Of a DNA stretch of 64,000 nt, positions 50,014 through 62,200 are shown one piece after another. Position numbers and translations under genes: made by a program. A model generated the notes under the pieces. It did not search any database. It saw nothing but the letters and a program-made list of their open reading frames with translations, and was not told the DNA's origin. Source of the DNA: a virus. Position 1 is the stretch's first letter; each line of letters begins with the position of its first letter. Location of the stretch: IMG/VR virus record IMGVR_UViG_3300042387_000948, positions 124,001 to 188,000 of that record. The stretch is one strand, 5' to 3'.

Positions 50014-50412
50014 TTAATTAGTTGGTGTTAGTGGTTGTGGTGTTACACTAGAACCGCTTGTTGGTGACCATGGTAAATTAACATCACTAACTTCCGCAAT
50101 AGACAATTTACTTCTATTGATTTGTTTATCCATTTGTCCTTGAATATGGTCCCAATAATTTGTTACAGCCGAACTACTTACCGTATGTTTAATCCACCCT
50201 AATACTTGAGTTTCAGTTAAATTAGCATATTCAATGAAACTACCCGTATCAATTGTTTTTAAATCAAATGGAGTTGCTCCACTAAATTCACCAGTATTTC
50301 CATCCATATCGGTACAAATCACTTTCCATCTAGTTCCAATAACAGCATCATTGATACTATCGGAAGTTGCTTTTTTAATACCTGTTACAGACCATTCGTA
50401 GGTATATCCCAT
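50014..50412 (-). CDS. Small tail-associated protein, paralog B
   Basis: A 132-residue protein: YTYEWSVTGIKKATSDSIND, then TRWKVICTDMDGNTGEFSGA, PFDLKTID and LTETQVLGWIKHTV. This arrangement is widespread beside tail fibres in T4-like phages (DUF7936 type, from memory). A Pro/Thr/Ser tail ends the protein. It heads an operon of five genes (50412 to 48285) behind a late motif. Confidence 0.65.
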   Translation of the reverse strand: MGYTYEWSVTGIKKATSDSINDAVIGTRWKVICTDMDGNTGEFSGATPFDLKTIDTGSFIEYANLTETQVLGWIKHTVSSSAVTNYWDHIQGQMDKQINRSKLSIAEVSDVNLPWSPTSGSSVTPQPLTPTN

Positions 50413-50422
50413 AATTTTATTC

Positions 50423-50444
50423 GTTTATTATATATTATAAATAT
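50423..50444 (-). promoter_or_regulatory. Late-type motif before the small tail-protein operon
   Basis: ATATTTATAATATATAATAAAC, core 50444-50437, 24 bases upstream of the start at 50412. Confidence 0.65.
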
Positions 50445-50471
50445 AGTTATTTTTTATTTTTATTGTAAACA

Positions 50472-53400
50472 TTACTTACCCAATAATGCCTTTAATTCAT
50501 TTATTTGTTGTTGTTGTTCTTTTATTGCCTCAATTAGTAATGCCGTTATTCTTCCATAAGATACCGAATCTGCTTCTCCAGATTTTGTAAAGTTAATAAT
50601 TTCAGGAACAATATCTGCAACTTCTTCCGCAATTACACCAATTTCAGTATCATCCGAACCTTTTCTATTGTAAGTTACACCTCTTAATAATAATACTTTA
50701 TCCAATGATTTATTTAAACTAACTACATTTTCTTTATATCTAATAGATGATGTTTCTGTCAATGATATACAATTCAGTACATTTAAGTTTGTTGTACCAT
50801 CCGGGTCACAATAATACCCACTATTATTTGAATCATAAATTATAGTTGACCAGAATACACCTGAACTTTCGTTCAAGCCATACATTGCTATTTTATACCA
50901 AGCACGTTTTGTATTCCAATAAGATGTATGCCATAAACCTTGAATAGGTCCACCAACTATTTGGATACCATATCCGTTATTATACCCAGCTACATAGTGA
51001 TGGGCCTGAACACCTACATAGTGAGATGTATCACCAGGAGAGTTTGGAATACCACCCCAAGTATCAATAAATCCAGACCCCCAACCAAATGCAGAAATAA
51101 AATCGGTTGTACCCCAACCCATTGTACCTACCCAATAGTTAGAATCTCCAGTATAATCGTTTCTTCTAAAGTTACCTTTGGCTGTCAAACCAATTCTCAT
51201 TTTAGAGTAATCATCAGTTCCTTGCCATCTAGTAGTACCATTTCCATCAAAATAGAATCCGGTATCACTTCTGTCATAAAATATAGCTGAGCGAATATCT
51301 CCCGTATTAATGTATGAACCATCGTTTACGGTTAATGGTACGTTAAAGTAAAAATTAGGTCTATCAGTGTACATGTGTGCATGTCCACTATTCGCAGGTC
51401 CAAACCAAATATATCCATCATTTGTTCTAAATCTAACTCCCCATGTACTTTCCCCATCAAATCTACCAGTATTAGTTGATGTACCAAATCTTAGTTGATT
51501 AAATATAGATGTAGATAACGGGTCTGCGTAATATCCAGTATTATCTCTATCATAAAATATTGGTGCTCTCATCGAATCTCTAGCAAACATATTACCAGAA
51601 GTATCTATACCACCAACCGTTTGACCTGCAGCTTCCGAATAAAAATGGAAAGATTCAGTTCCCACTAATTGCGATGTTACTCTTTTACCAACATACCAAC
51701 CACTACCACTACCACCATTATAACGAACCATAGCTTCGTATCCATTTCCTGGATTGATATAAAGGTATTTGTTTGATGCACCGGTAATAGTTAAATCCCA
51801 AAGAACAGATGTTGAACGAGGGTCTGTATAATAACCGGTATCGTTACTATCGTAGAATATTGGTGCTCTTAATGAGTTACCACCCGTTGCGTAATTGTTA
51901 AATAATACAGTATTGTTTGGATACAACTCCATATTAGTAACTCTAGTACCAGATGTGTTAGTATTGTAGAAATATATATCCCCAGATGAAGCGAATCTCA
52001 TATAACCTTGTCCAAACGAAGTATTTAGTCTACCAAATCCAGAAGGAGAACCACCATCGTTTGTTACGTTATATCCAAATCCAGCTCCTTCCCAACTTAC
52101 ATTAGGTTCAGAACACCACATTTGCAGTTGTACAATACCAGTACCATTTCCATTATTTGCAGCAGGTAATCTATTAATTATTTGAGAAGTAGCATGTGCT
52201 CCACTATTTCTTATACCACCAAATAATTCGGTAAATGTTGCAGGGTCTACATAATAAGCAGTATTTGCCGAATCATAAAACGCAGTTGCATATAATCCAG
52301 TAGCGTTCCAATATCCTAATTCAGCTCTATTATAACGATAGAAATGTAATGCTCCTCCAGCTGCACCAGCTTCAGTTTTTCTGCCACCAATACCAGCATA
52401 TTCTCTAATTGTTCCACCACTATCTTTTAGTTGGAAATGTAAATTAGAACCTACTGATGTTGCTGAGTTATTGTGATTTGTTCTTGTTAAATGTAATGTA
52501 CCATATGTACCATCATCACTAAATGAAGTTCCACCTTTTCTCATATCAAACGCAACAGGTGTCGAATTTGATGTGTGCTCTAATATTACTTCATTTGCAT
52601 TACTAAAGTTTATTGCATTACCAGCGTTTGTTAAATTTAATGTAGCAAATGTTGGAGAATCGGTTGTTTGAATATTTTGATTCATTAAATGAACTTCAGT
52701 TGCACCAGGACCTGTGTTAATATTACCAGCTATTGTTAGTGTAGTACCATCAAATGTAAGATTACTTTCAACTGTTGCGTTTGGTGCAGTTCCGTTTAAT
52801 GTAATTACACCATTATCGGTTGTACCGGTTAAAGCAAGTACTCCAGACGTACCAGATGTACCAGCGCCAGATGTTCCAGACGTACCAGATGTACCAGCAC
52901 CAGATGTACCACTACTTCCAGATGAACCAGATGCGCCGGATGAACCAGATGCGCCGGATGCACCAGAAGTACCACTACTTCCACTACTTCCAGAAGAACC
53001 AGATGCGCCGGATGCACCACTACTACCACTTGTACCACGTGTACCAGACGTACCTGATGTGCCTGAAGTACCACTTGTACCAGAAGTTCCGGATGAACCA
53101 GAAGTTCCGGATGAACCAGAAGTACCACCAGAACCAGAAGTACCAGCTGCGGCTAACCAAGCTGAACCATTATATCGATATATGTTTGTATCTGAAGTAT
53201 TGTAATATATTTGTCCAGCTTTTGTACCAACAGGATTTGTTGCGAATGCTGGAATTCTCAATGAACCACTTATATCCACCGAACCAGTAAATTCTTGTGT
53301 ATCATTTGTTGCATCACCAAATTTATTTGAACCAGATGAGTAAATTAAAGATGATGAAATAAATTGTACTAATATTTGTTGTGCTCGGATTGTACCACCA

Positions 53401-56400
53401 ACAGTTAAGTTACCACTAAGGGTTTCGTTTCCAGTAATAGTAGAATTACCCACTAAAGTTTGAGTTCCAATAACATTTAAGTTTTGAACTCTAGTACTAC
53501 CACTTACATCTAATGCAAATGTTGTTGATGGGTTTTGATTTATACCTAAACTACCAGTAATTATTGTATGTGCGGTTGATATTACAGTATTTCTACCACC
53601 AATAATATCAACTTTCTTTAAATTAGTATTATTTAATAAAGATGTTGGTTGGGTTGCTTGTGCAGTTAGTGTTGTAACTGAACTACCTCTTGTCAAATAT
53701 ACATTAAAAGTTCCGGCAGCACTAGTACAAGCCTGCACAAACACCCATATTTCAGGATTAGTTGCACTTGCAGTATCACCTACTATAAAACTATTTATAG
53801 TTGTATTATTTAATCTACTATATGGATGTACAATTATATCAGTTCCCTGATTATATGCCCCCACTATAAAAGTCACTTCACCACCATATCCATTATTATC
53901 CCAACTACTTTCAATATAAGTTGATAATGTTTGTTGACCATAAGTTGTGTATGAATTATGTATTCTTATATAAGCAGCGGGGTCTCCGGGATTTCTAACT
54001 AATGTTAATTTTGTATTATAAACATTACCACCTCTAATGTACTCACCAGTTATACCTCTGATTATTGTTACATCATTTCGTAATCTAGTAGAACCACTAA
54101 CATCTAATGTAAATCCACCATTTACAGTTGAACCAACGGTTAAGTTACCACTAATGGTTTCGTTTCCAGTTACCGCAAGAGTTGTACCATTAAATGTTAA
54201 GTTTGCCTCAACACTTGCGTTTGGAGCAGTTCCGTTTAATGTAATTACACCATTATCAGTTGTACCTGTCAATGAAAGTAAACCAGAAGAACCAGAAGAA
54301 CCAGATGTACCGCTTGTACCGCTTGTTCCAGATGAACCACTACTTCCAGAAGAACCACTACTACCGCTTGTTCCGGAAGTACCTCGTGTCCCAGATGTTC
54401 CGGATGTTCCAGAAGTACCGCTTGTTCCAGAAGTTCCAGAAGTACCGCTTGTTCCACTAGCACCAGTTGCTCCAGAAGAACCACTACTTCCAGAAGAACC
54501 ACTACTTCCAGATGAACCACTACTACCGCTTGTTCCAGAAGTACCTCGTGTCCCAGATGTTCCAGAAGTTCCAGATGTACCGCTTGTACCACCAGTACCA
54601 GCAGTTCCCATTGTACCACTTGAACCAGATGTTCCAGAAGTACCAGATGTTCCACTTGTGCCGGAAGTACCACTACTACCGCTTGTTCCAGAAGTACCAC
54701 TTGTACCCCCACTACCAGATGTTCCGGCTGCTGCTAACCAAGTTGTACCATTGTATCGATATATGTTTGTATCAGCTGTGTTATAATATATTTGTCCAGC
54801 TTTTGTTCCCGTTGGGTTTGATGGATATGCTGGAATTCTTAATGAACCACTAATATCTACCGAACCAGTGAATTCTTGTGTATCATTTGTTGCATCACCA
54901 AATTTGTTACTCCCACTTGCGTATATTAATGATGATGAAATATATTGTACTAATATTTGTTGTGCTCTGATTGTACCACCAACCGTTAAGTTGCCACTAA
55001 GGGTTTCATTTCCAGTTACCGTTAAAGTAGTACCATCGAATCTAAGATTAGCCTCCGCAGTTACGTTTGGAGATGCACCATTAAGAGTAATTACACCATT
55101 ATCGGTTGTACCACTTATAGATAATGCTCCAGAAGTACCAGATGTTCCGCTTGTACCGCTAGTACCAGATGTACCACTTGTACCCGAAGAACCTCCACTA
55201 CCAGCAGTTCCGTTTGTTCCACTTGAACCCGATGAACCACTACTTCCGCTTGAACCACTACTACCAGATGTTCCGCTTGAACCAGATGTTCCAGATGAAC
55301 CTCCACTTCCTGCAGTTCCGTTTGTTCCAGAAGAACCAGAAGAACCAGATGAACCAGATGTTCCGCTTGTTCCACTTGTTCCGCGTGTACCAGATGTACC
55401 ACTTGTTCCAGATGTTCCAGAAGAACCCCCACTACCAGCAGTTCCACTACCACCACCAGCTCCAGTTACACCACTACTACCACTCGTTCCAGATGTTCCA
55501 GATGTTCCACTTGAACCAGTAGTTCCAGAAGAACCACTACTACCTGATGAACCCGAAGTACCTACAGTTCCAGAAGAACCAGAAGTACCTGATGTACCCG
55601 AAGTACCAGCAGTTCCCGAAGAACCACTACTACCAGATGAACCACTACTACCAGATGAACCACCAGCTCCAGTTATACCACTTGTACCGGAAGTACCAGA
55701 TGTTCCACTTGTACCAGATGTTCCAGAAGTTGCGGATGTACCACTCGTTCCAGAAGAGCCAGTTGTACCAGATGAACCAGTTGTTCCACCACTACCAGAT
55801 GTACCAGATGAACCAGTAGTACCACTACTACCACTTGAACCAGAAGTTCCAGAAGTACCTCCACTACCAGATGTACCAGAAGAACCAGATGAACCAGATG
55901 AACCAGATGAACCAGATGTACCACCACTACCAGCAGTTCCTCTTGTACCACTACTACCGCTTGTTCCAGAAGTACCAGAAGTACCAGAAGTTCCGCTTGT
56001 TCCAGAAGAACCCCCACTACCAGATGTACCACCACTACCAGACGAACCATCCGTACCAGATGAACCAGATGAACCAGATGAACCACCACTACCGCTTGTA
56101 CCACCACTACCGCTTGTACCAGATGAACCACCACTACCGCTTGTTCCAGATGTTCCAGAAGTACCAGAAGTACCAGATGATGCAGCTGCAGTTCTTCTAC
56201 CAACCACACCAGTAGTTGTATTAAGTACTAAGAATTCTTGCGTTGTATTATCGGTAGTTACATTGGTATTATCAAATCTAACACTACCAGAAACTGCTAA
56301 ACTACCACTTATACCTAACGAACCTGTTATTTCTTGTTTATCGTTACTTGCATCACCAAATTTGTTTGAACCAGATGAAAAAATAATTGATGATGATATA

Positions 56401-57200
56401 TAAGTTACTTTTAATTCAGTTGCGTTTATTGTACCACCAACACTTAAATTTCCAGTTATTGTTTCATTACCAGTGATGGTTTGATTTCCAATCACACTTG
56501 AATTACCCACTAAAGTTTGAGAACCAGTTATTCTTAGTGCACCAGATATAAAAGTTGAACCACTTATATCAAATTGAGTTGTTGGTGTTTTTCTTATACC
56601 AACATTTCCACCACCATTTGCTAAAATTACATTAGATGTTGATGCCCTATTAAGATATAAATCTACATTTGTTGAATCTATTCTACCATTAGATGGTGTA
56701 ATTGCAATTGTTCTACCATTAGTAGTTGCGGTTATTGAAATTGAAGTATCGGGTGCGTTTACATTAATACCACCACTAACTATGTTTAAATTTCCACCAT
56801 TTATGTTTTCACTACCACTAATATTTAATGAACCACTTATCGTTGTATTTGTATTTACAACTAATCCTAAATTTGGTGAAATTACTGCTTGTGCTGAACC
56901 TGATTTAATTCTATCCAAATCACCAATTGAAGATGCATTGATATTCGTTAAACCACTACCATTTCCTGTAAATAATGATGCCGATACTGAACCACTAAAT
57001 TGTGAATTTGCATTTATTTGTAATGTTGCTCCGTTTGGAGTCCCAATTTGATAAGTTTGTACGGCCGAACCACTTAGTTTACCAACAACACTTACCGATT
57101 CTGAAGTAGCAGTTAAAATAGATGAACCACTTACAAAAAGTGATACACTATTTACACTATTTTGATTTAACCCATTGGGACTTTTACCGTTGAACTCCAT
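50472..57200 (-). CDS. Giant tail fibre with collagen-like stalks and S74 chaperone
   Basis: 2242 residues. The first 330 are fibre-type GSL/ISGS repeats. Three Gly-X-Y blocks follow, separated by a repeated module ([14 protein letters not shown], then [18 protein letters not shown], then [20 protein letters not shown], then [15 protein letters not shown]). The last 650 residues hold five copies of a xxFYDSxDTGYYxDP motif. The C-terminal 93 residues are an S74 intramolecular chaperone (SSIRYKENV, then [16 protein letters not shown], then [15 protein letters not shown]), which trims itself off after trimerisation. The serine just before I-R-Y-K is the likely cleavage residue. This is the main host-recognition fibre candidate. 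Confidence 0.88.
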   Translation of the reverse strand: MEFNGKSPNGLNQNSVNSVSLFVSGSSILTATSESVSVVGKLSGSAVQTYQIGTPNGATLQINANSQFSGSVSASLFTGNGSGLTNINASSIGDLDRIKSGSAQAVISPNLGLVVNTNTTISGSLNISGSENINGGNLNIVSGGINVNAPDTSISITATTNGRTIAITPSNGRIDSTNVDLYLNRASTSNVILANGGGNVGIRKTPTTQFDISGSTFISGALRITGSQTLVGNSSVIGNQTITGNETITGNLSVGGTINATELKVTYISSSIIFSSGSNKFGDASNDKQEITGSLGISGSLAVSGSVRFDNTNVTTDNTTQEFLVLNTTTGVVGRRTAAASSGTSGTSGTSGTSGSGGSSGTSGSGGTSGSGGSSGSSGSSGTDGSSGSGGTSGSGGSSGTSGTSGTSGTSGTSGSSGTRGTAGSGGTSGSSGSSGSSGSSGTSGSGGTSGTSGSSGSSGTTGSSGTSGSGGTTGSSGTTGSSGTSGTSATSGTSGTSGTSGTSGTSGITGAGGSSGSSGSSGSSGSSGTAGTSGTSGTSGSSGTVGTSGSSGSSGSSGTTGSSGTSGTSGTSGSSGVTGAGGGSGTAGSGGSSGTSGTSGTSGTRGTSGTSGTSGSSGSSGSSGTNGTAGSGGSSGTSGSSGTSGSSGSSGSSGSSGSSGTNGTAGSGGSSGTSGTSGTSGTSGTSGTSGALSISGTTDNGVITLNGASPNVTAEANLRFDGTTLTVTGNETLSGNLTVGGTIRAQQILVQYISSSLIYASGSNKFGDATNDTQEFTGSVDISGSLRIPAYPSNPTGTKAGQIYYNTADTNIYRYNGTTWLAAAGTSGSGGTSGTSGTSGSSGTSGTSGTSGTSGTSGSSGTMGTAGTGGTSGTSGTSGTSGTRGTSGTSGSSGSSGSSGSSGSSGSSGATGASGTSGTSGTSGTSGTSGTSGTSGTRGTSGTSGSSGSSGSSGSSGTSGTSGTSGSSGSSGLLSLTGTTDNGVITLNGTAPNASVEANLTFNGTTLAVTGNETISGNLTVGSTVNGGFTLDVSGSTRLRNDVTIIRGITGEYIRGGNVYNTKLTLVRNPGDPAAYIRIHNSYTTYGQQTLSTYIESSWDNNGYGGEVTFIVGAYNQGTDIIVHPYSRLNNTTINSFIVGDTASATNPEIWVFVQACTSAAGTFNVYLTRGSSVTTLTAQATQPTSLLNNTNLKKVDIIGGRNTVISTAHTIITGSLGINQNPSTTFALDVSGSTRVQNLNVIGTQTLVGNSTITGNETLSGNLTVGGTIRAQQILVQFISSSLIYSSGSNKFGDATNDTQEFTGSVDISGSLRIPAFATNPVGTKAGQIYYNTSDTNIYRYNGSAWLAAAGTSGSGGTSGSSGTSGSSGTSGTSGTSGTSGTSGTRGTSGSSGASGASGSSGSSGSSGTSGASGASGSSGASGSSGSSGTSGAGTSGTSGTSGAGTSGTSGVLALTGTTDNGVITLNGTAPNATVESNLTFDGTTLTIAGNINTGPGATEVHLMNQNIQTTDSPTFATLNLTNAGNAINFSNANEVILEHTSNSTPVAFDMRKGGTSFSDDGTYGTLHLTRTNHNNSATSVGSNLHFQLKDSGGTIREYAGIGGRKTEAGAAGGALHFYRYNRAELGYWNATGLYATAFYDSANTAYYVDPATFTELFGGIRNSGAHATSQIINRLPAANNGNGTGIVQLQMWCSEPNVSWEGAGFGYNVTNDGGSPSGFGRLNTSFGQGYMRFASSGDIYFYNTNTSGTRVTNMELYPNNTVLFNNYATGGNSLRAPIFYDSNDTGYYTDPRSTSVLWDLTITGASNKYLYINPGNGYEAMVRYNGGSGSGWYVGKRVTSQLVGTESFHFYSEAAGQTVGGIDTSGNMFARDSMRAPIFYDRDNTGYYADPLSTSIFNQLRFGTSTNTGRFDGESTWGVRFRTNDGYIWFGPANSGHAHMYTDRPNFYFNVPLTVNDGSYINTGDIRSAIFYDRSDTGFYFDGNGTTRWQGTDDYSKMRIGLTAKGNFRRNDYTGDSNYWVGTMGWGTTDFISAFGWGSGFIDTWGGIPNSPGDTSHYVGVQAHHYVAGYNNGYGIQIVGGPIQGLWHTSYWNTKRAWYKIAMYGLNESSGVFWSTIIYDSNNSGYYCDPDGTTNLNVLNCISLTETSSIRYKENVVSLNKSLDKVLLLRGVTYNRKGSDDTEIGVIAEEVADIVPEIINFTKSGEADSVSYGRITALLIEAIKEQQQQINELKALLGK
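52840..53150 (-). repeat. Gly-X-Y coding repeat block (fibre, third stalk)
   Basis: Tandem Gly-Thr-Ser, Gly-Ala-Ser and Gly-Ser-Ser triplets. Residue order varies more here (GASGASG) than in the other blocks. Confidence 0.85.
54275..54725 (-). repeat. Gly-X-Y coding repeat block (fibre, second stalk)
   Basis: Tandem GTSGTSG / GSSGSSG coding units with GTRGTSG interruptions by charged triplets. Confidence 0.85.
55125..56190 (-). repeat. Gly-X-Y coding repeat block (fibre, first stalk)
   Basis: The longest collagen-like block of this fibre, about 350 residues of Gly-Thr-Ser/Gly-Ser-Ser/Gly-Gly-Thr triplets with few GVTGAGG and GTNGTAG variants. Confidence 0.85.
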
Positions 57201-57219
57201 TCAATTATGTTTTTTTATT

Positions 57220-57552
57220 TTATGTCAATTCTAATATTGAAACAATCACATCTGCTGAATTAGCTAATGAGGATGTTACCGAAAGTAAATCATTTGCTTC
57301 CATTACCACTTTTTGTTCTCCACCAACTAATACCGTTGAACCACCCTGTACAATTAAAGCATCTTTTACTAAAAATACTGCTTTATTTGCCGAAGTATCT
57401 CTCAACATTACACTAACCGATATGTTTTGTGAAGCTACATTAGCCACATTTACACCAATTACCGTTGTTGTAGTTGCAGATGGTACAGTGTACACCCCAA
57501 CTCCCGTTGAACCAATTGAACCAGTTATACTATTTTTAAATATATTTGCCAT
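57220..57552 (-). CDS. Small virion protein of fibre cluster
   Basis: A 110-residue beta-sandwich-like protein: NSITGSIGSTGVGVYTVPSA, TTVIGVNVANVASQNISVSV, then STVLVGGEQKVVMEANDLL and a final VIVSILELT. This pattern occurs among small fibre-associated proteins of marine T4-like phages. The exact role is unknown. It lies 19 bases upstream of the giant fibre gene and shares its late operon. Confidence 0.6.
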   Translation of the reverse strand: MANIFKNSITGSIGSTGVGVYTVPSATTTTVIGVNVANVASQNISVSVMLRDTSANKAVFLVKDALIVQGGSTVLVGGEQKVVMEANDLLSVTSSLANSADVIVSILELT

Positions 57553-57558
57553 CTTTTT

Positions 57559-57888
57559 TTATCCTAATGCAATAGCAAAAGCTAATGCGGTATCTAATAC
57601 GTTTACACCATCTACTTGAAATTGTCCTCCATCAATTACATTTATACTACCTTGAACTTGCTCCGAACCACTTATAAACACAGAACCAGTAATTCTTTGT
57701 CTATCCGTTGATAATGTACCAACAGTTATTGTTCTTGTAACTGTTAAGTTTTCAAAAGTAGCAGTATTTACTTCAATTTGACCTTTAAATGAACCAGTAA
57801 AAGACCCAGTGAATGAACCACTTAAATTTGCATAGGCATTTGCCGATTGAATTATCGAACCCGAAAATATGGGACTTTGTATTTTCAT
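57559..57888 (-). CDS. Short fibre-like protein
   Basis: A 109-residue protein with repeated GSF/GSI steps (LSGSFTGSFTGSFKGQIEV, then ITGSVFISGSEQVQGSINV). This is the same beta-helical repeat style as the first 330 residues of the giant fibre. It may be an adaptor or short whisker on the fibre. It is the first gene of the late operon leading into the giant fibre. Confidence 0.6.
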   Translation of the reverse strand: MKIQSPIFSGSIIQSANAYANLSGSFTGSFTGSFKGQIEVNTATFENLTVTRTITVGTLSTDRQRITGSVFISGSEQVQGSINVIDGGQFQVDGVNVLDTALAFAIALG

Positions 57889-57904
57889 TTAATAGTTTGT
57901 AATG

Positions 57905-57920
57905 TTATAGATATAAATAT
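57905..57920 (-). promoter_or_regulatory. Late-type motif before the giant fibre operon
   Basis: ATATTTATATCTATAA, core 57920-57913, 24 bases upstream of the start at 57888. Confidence 0.6.
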
Positions 57921-57934
57921 AAGTTATCTATCTT

Positions 57935-58378
57935 TTATGGTTTCTCCGGCCAAACTATACTGAAAGGGTCTGATTGATTTGTAATATCTCTCAAATCTTG
58001 TCTATATGATTGGTAGGAAGTTTTAATACTTTCAGAAACATCCGATAATTGTGTCCAATCACACTCTGATAATAACTGATTTCTTAATTCTCTAATTTCA
58101 CTCCATTTTATTGCTAATCTTAATTCTTTTTCAGAATTAGAAGCATCTATTTGTACCCAATTTTGATAATATATACCATCCGTTAAAGTTGGAGTACCTT
58201 CGGATATGTTTTTAGTATAATCGTTTGGTTTTTGGGTTTGAGTTACTTCAAATACACCAAAATCACTTAATATTTCAGTTGGTATGTTTAACGGAAATGT
58301 ATAAGTTTTATTATCCACTCTAAATTGTTTTAAAGAGTATGGGTATGTTATTTCATTATCTATTATTCTTAAATACAT
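57935..58378 (-). CDS. Tail fibre assembly chaperone-like protein
   Basis: 147 residues from ATG 58378, one base after the upstream stop. A longer start at 58408 would overlap that gene by 29 bases, so I prefer the shorter one. The C-terminal half RELRNQLLSECDWTQL, then SYRQDLRDIT and FSIVWPEKP is the signature of the phage tail assembly chaperone family (Phage_tail_APC). Such proteins help fold fibres. The position, directly after the adhesin and giant fibre genes, agrees. Confidence 0.8.
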   Translation of the reverse strand: MYLRIIDNEITYPYSLKQFRVDNKTYTFPLNIPTEILSDFGVFEVTQTQKPNDYTKNISEGTPTLTDGIYYQNWVQIDASNSEKELRLAIKWSEIRELRNQLLSECDWTQLSDVSESIKTSYQSYRQDLRDITNQSDPFSIVWPEKP

Positions 58379-58379
58379 A

Positions 58380-59282
58380 TTATTTGAAAGTTGATGGTAT
58401 TGATGCAAAGTTAGTTAATCCAGTACAATTTCTAAATGCACCAGTTCCAAAAGGTGTTGGCGTTCTTAACCAAATTGTAGGAGCAGTTCCACTAATACTA
58501 TTTGTTGTAGATGTCATATAATACACATTTTGAAAAGTTGAAACCGCTGTATTAAAGGTAAATTGAATTACACCAGATGTTATTGCTGCACATTGTCTAA
58601 ATGTTTGTGAAAAGTTTACTACATCAGGACATAAATCAAATAAAGTCAAAGGTACGGTTGTTAATGATACACATCCGTAAAATGTAGATGTAAAATCAGT
58701 TGCTAAAGGTACATTATTAAACAATCCAGAAGGAACTGAAGTTATTTGGGTAAATGAAAATGCACTACTAAATATTTGTGCATTAGGTGAAAAATTAAAC
58801 ATATCAGATGGAATTGATGTTAATCCAGTTCTTGACATAAATCCCGTCCAATCAATCATTTCATCTAAACCATCATATCCACCAACTGCAGATAAAGATG
58901 CGGAGGATGGAATTGATGTTAAAAGATTACATCCTTGAAAGTTTAATCTTCTTAATCCATTTATACCAAATTGTACAATGGAAGTGTATAAACCACGATT
59001 AGATACACTATTATTCACAGTAAATGCGGGCATAAACCCACTTATACTTATTGTATATGAACCTATGGATACATAATTATGTGTTAATGCTATATCCGAT
59101 GATGATGTTATTACATCACTACTACCATCTCCCCAATCGACAACAAAATTTGGAGTCAATCCCTCATAATCAAAAATAGGTAATCTAAATGCTCTGTTGG
59201 CAGTTGTAGTTGTTATTGTAACCTTAAATGGAAACAATTCACTACCTTCACCCGATGATGTTAATCTTCTAAATATTCCCAT
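58380..59282 (-). CDS. PKD plus BspA-like repeat adhesin
   Basis: A 300-residue protein. Residues 1-75 form a PKD-type beta domain (FVVDWGDGSSDVI, LTHNYVSIGSYTISISG). Residues 90-300 contain leucine-rich-like repeats of the BspA/DUF285 type with the frames LTSIPSDMF, ITSVPSGLFNN, LTTVPLTLFD. These domains bind surfaces in Bacteroidota and are known as adhesion modules. There is no signal peptide, so it is most likely a virion-attached receptor-binding protein. The start context is AAAGTTATG. It is packed six bases after the giant collagen-like gene. Confidence 0.75.
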   Translation of the reverse strand: MGIFRRLTSSGEGSELFPFKVTITTTTANRAFRLPIFDYEGLTPNFVVDWGDGSSDVITSSSDIALTHNYVSIGSYTISISGFMPAFTVNNSVSNRGLYTSIVQFGINGLRRLNFQGCNLLTSIPSSASLSAVGGYDGLDEMIDWTGFMSRTGLTSIPSDMFNFSPNAQIFSSAFSFTQITSVPSGLFNNVPLATDFTSTFYGCVSLTTVPLTLFDLCPDVVNFSQTFRQCAAITSGVIQFTFNTAVSTFQNVYYMTSTTNSISGTAPTIWLRTPTPFGTGAFRNCTGLTNFASIPSTFK

Positions 59283-59287
59283 AACTT

Positions 59288-62200
59288 TTAATTCATGTTT
59301 AATCCGGTCACAAATCCATAATAAGATGAGCCCCCATCAAATGTGTAAAATACTAATATATCCTCACCAGATGAAGTTAAAATTGGAGGTGTACCACCTA
59401 CCCAATTTACACCACTCCAAGCTAATGAATGTGCTCCTGCGTTTACTGCTAATAATGTAAATCCAAATGCTTTTCCAGCAGGTGCATTTGAGAATGATAT
59501 TGAACCATTTCCAGTAAAAGTTCTCTTAAAGTTGTTAGCAGTTGATAAATCAATTGATGCACCACTACCACTTCCTAAATCAGAGAAAGTTTCTCTGAAA
59601 GTTGTTGATGTTGTAAATCCAGTTGTAGATAAACTAGTTGATAGATTTACACCATTTGTTGCAATTATGTTTAAAGATGTGGGTGAAGTCAAATTAGGAG
59701 TTCCACCGGTATAAATGTTAAATGCTGATGCGGATACGGGTCCAGTTGCTTGAATTGTACCAGTTACAGTTAATGTACTACCATCAAAAGTTAAATTACT
59801 TTCAACCCGTCCATTTGGTGCAGTACCATCTAATGTGATAACACCATTATCAGTAGTTCCTGTCAATGCTAAGAAACCACTTAAACCAGACGAACCAGAT
59901 GTTCCAGCTCCAGATGTACCCGATGTTCCAGAAGTTCCAGATGAACCAAAATTTGTTCCATCTAATCCAGATGAACCAGAAGTTCCAGATGTACCATTTG
60001 TACCTTCACCAGATGTTCCAGACGTTCCAGACGTTCCTGATGTACCACTACTACCAAATAAAGTTCCATCTAAACCAGATGTACCAGACGTTCCCGATGT
60101 ACCATCTGTTCCAGTTGAACCAGATGTACCAGACGTTCCTGATGTACCACTTGTACCAGACGAACCAAAGAATGTTCCATCTAAACCAGAAGTCCCAGAA
60201 GTTCCAGAAGTTCCAGATGTGCCATCTGTCCCAGATGTACCCGAAGTACCACTTGTTCCAGATGTTCCAGACGAACCAAAATATGTACCATCTAAACCAG
60301 ATGTGCCAGAAGTTCCAGATGTGCCAGAAGTTCCATCAGTAGCATCAATTCCAGATGTTCCAGATGTACCACTTGTTCCAGAAGTTCCAAAGAAAGTTCC
60401 GTCTTGTCCACTTGTACCAGATGTACCCGATGTACCAGAAGTTCCATTGGTAGCATCTAAACCAGATGTTCCAGATGTACCAGATGTACCATTTGTTCCA
60501 AAAAAAGTTCCATCTTGTCCACTTGTACCAGATGTACCACTCGTTCCGCTTGTACCATCGGTCCCAACACCAGATGAACCAGAAGTTCCGCTTGTACCAG
60601 ATGAACCAAAGAATGTACCATCTACACCACTTGTACCAGATGTACCACTTTCGCCACTTGTACCAGATGAACCGCTTTCTCCACTTGTACCAGATGAACC
60701 GCTTTCTCCACTTGTACCAGATGAGCCAAAGAATGTTCCATTTAAACCAGAAGTACCGCTTGTACCAGATATACCATCAGTACCACTAACACCAGATGAA
60801 CCAGAAGTACCGCTTTCTCCACTTGTACCAGATGAACCAAAGAATGTTCCATCTAAACCAGAAGTACCGCTTGTACCCGATGTACCAGAAGTTCCATCAG
60901 TCCCAGAAATACCGTTTGTACCACTTTCTCCACTTGTCCCACTTGTTCCAGATGAGCCAAACAATGTTCCATCTAAACCAGAAGTACCAGAAGTCCCAGA
61001 AGTTCCAGATGTACCATCGGTCCCAGATGTACCAGAAGTTCCATCAGTACCAGAAGTTCCATCAGTACCGCTAGTACCAGATGTACCACTTTCACCACTT
61101 GTTCCGCTTGTTCCAGATGTACCACTTGTGCCTGAAGTACCAGATGTACCACTTGTGCCTGAAGTACCAGATGAACCAAATAAAGTTCCATCTAATCCAC
61201 TTGTTCCAGATGTACCAGATGTTCCATCGGTACCCGAAGTACCAGAAGTTCCATCAATACCGCTTGTACCAGATGTACCTGATATACCTGAAGTACCGCT
61301 TGTACCCGAAGTACCAGATGTTCCATCAGTTCCAGAAGTTCCGCTTGTTCCAGAACTACCATCACTACCACTTGTACCAGATGTTCCGCTTGTACCAGAT
61401 GAACCTTCAGCCGATGTACCACTACTACCACTTGTACCAGATGTTCCATCACTACCACTTGTACCATTTGTACCACTTGTCCCACTTGTACCATCACTTC
61501 CAGAAGTTCCGCTTGTTCCGCTTGTTCCAGAAGTACCACTTGTACCTGATGTACCATCAGTTCCGCTTGTACCCGATGTACCATCAGTTCCGCTTGTACC
61601 CGATGTACCATCGATTCCCGAAGTTCCAGAAGTTCCGCTTGTACCAGATGAACCGCTTGTACCAGATGTACCATCAGTTCCGCTTGTACCAGATGTACCA
61701 TCCGTACCGCTTGTACCAGATGTACCGCTTGTACCAGATGTACCATCAGTCCCAACACCAGAAGTTCCAGATGAACCGGAAGTACCATCAGTTCCAGAAG
61801 TTCCACTTGTCCCATCTGTTCCAGAAGTACCGCTTGTACCAGATGTACCATCCGAACCAGTTGTACCACTACTTCCGCTTGTACCAGATGTACCATCAGT
61901 TCCGCTTGTACCAGAAGTACCGCTTGTACCAGATGTACCGCTTGTACCAGATGTACCATCCGAACCAGTTGTACCACTACTACCAGAAGTACCGCTTGTT
62001 CCATCGGTTCCTGAAGTACCAGAAGTACCGCTTGTACCGCTTGTACCAGATGTACCGCTTGTACCAGATGTACCGCTTGTACCAGAAGTACCGCTTGTAC
62101 CAGAAGTACCATTTAACCCAGAAGTTCCCGATGTACCACTTGTTCCGCTTGTTCCACTTATACCACTTGTTCCAGAAGTACCAGAAGTTCCAGAAGTACC

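Noticed and set aside
58379-58408. Start of the fibre chaperone gene at 58408
   Set aside because: It would overlap the upstream adhesin gene by 29 bases, while ATG 58378 follows its stop directly.
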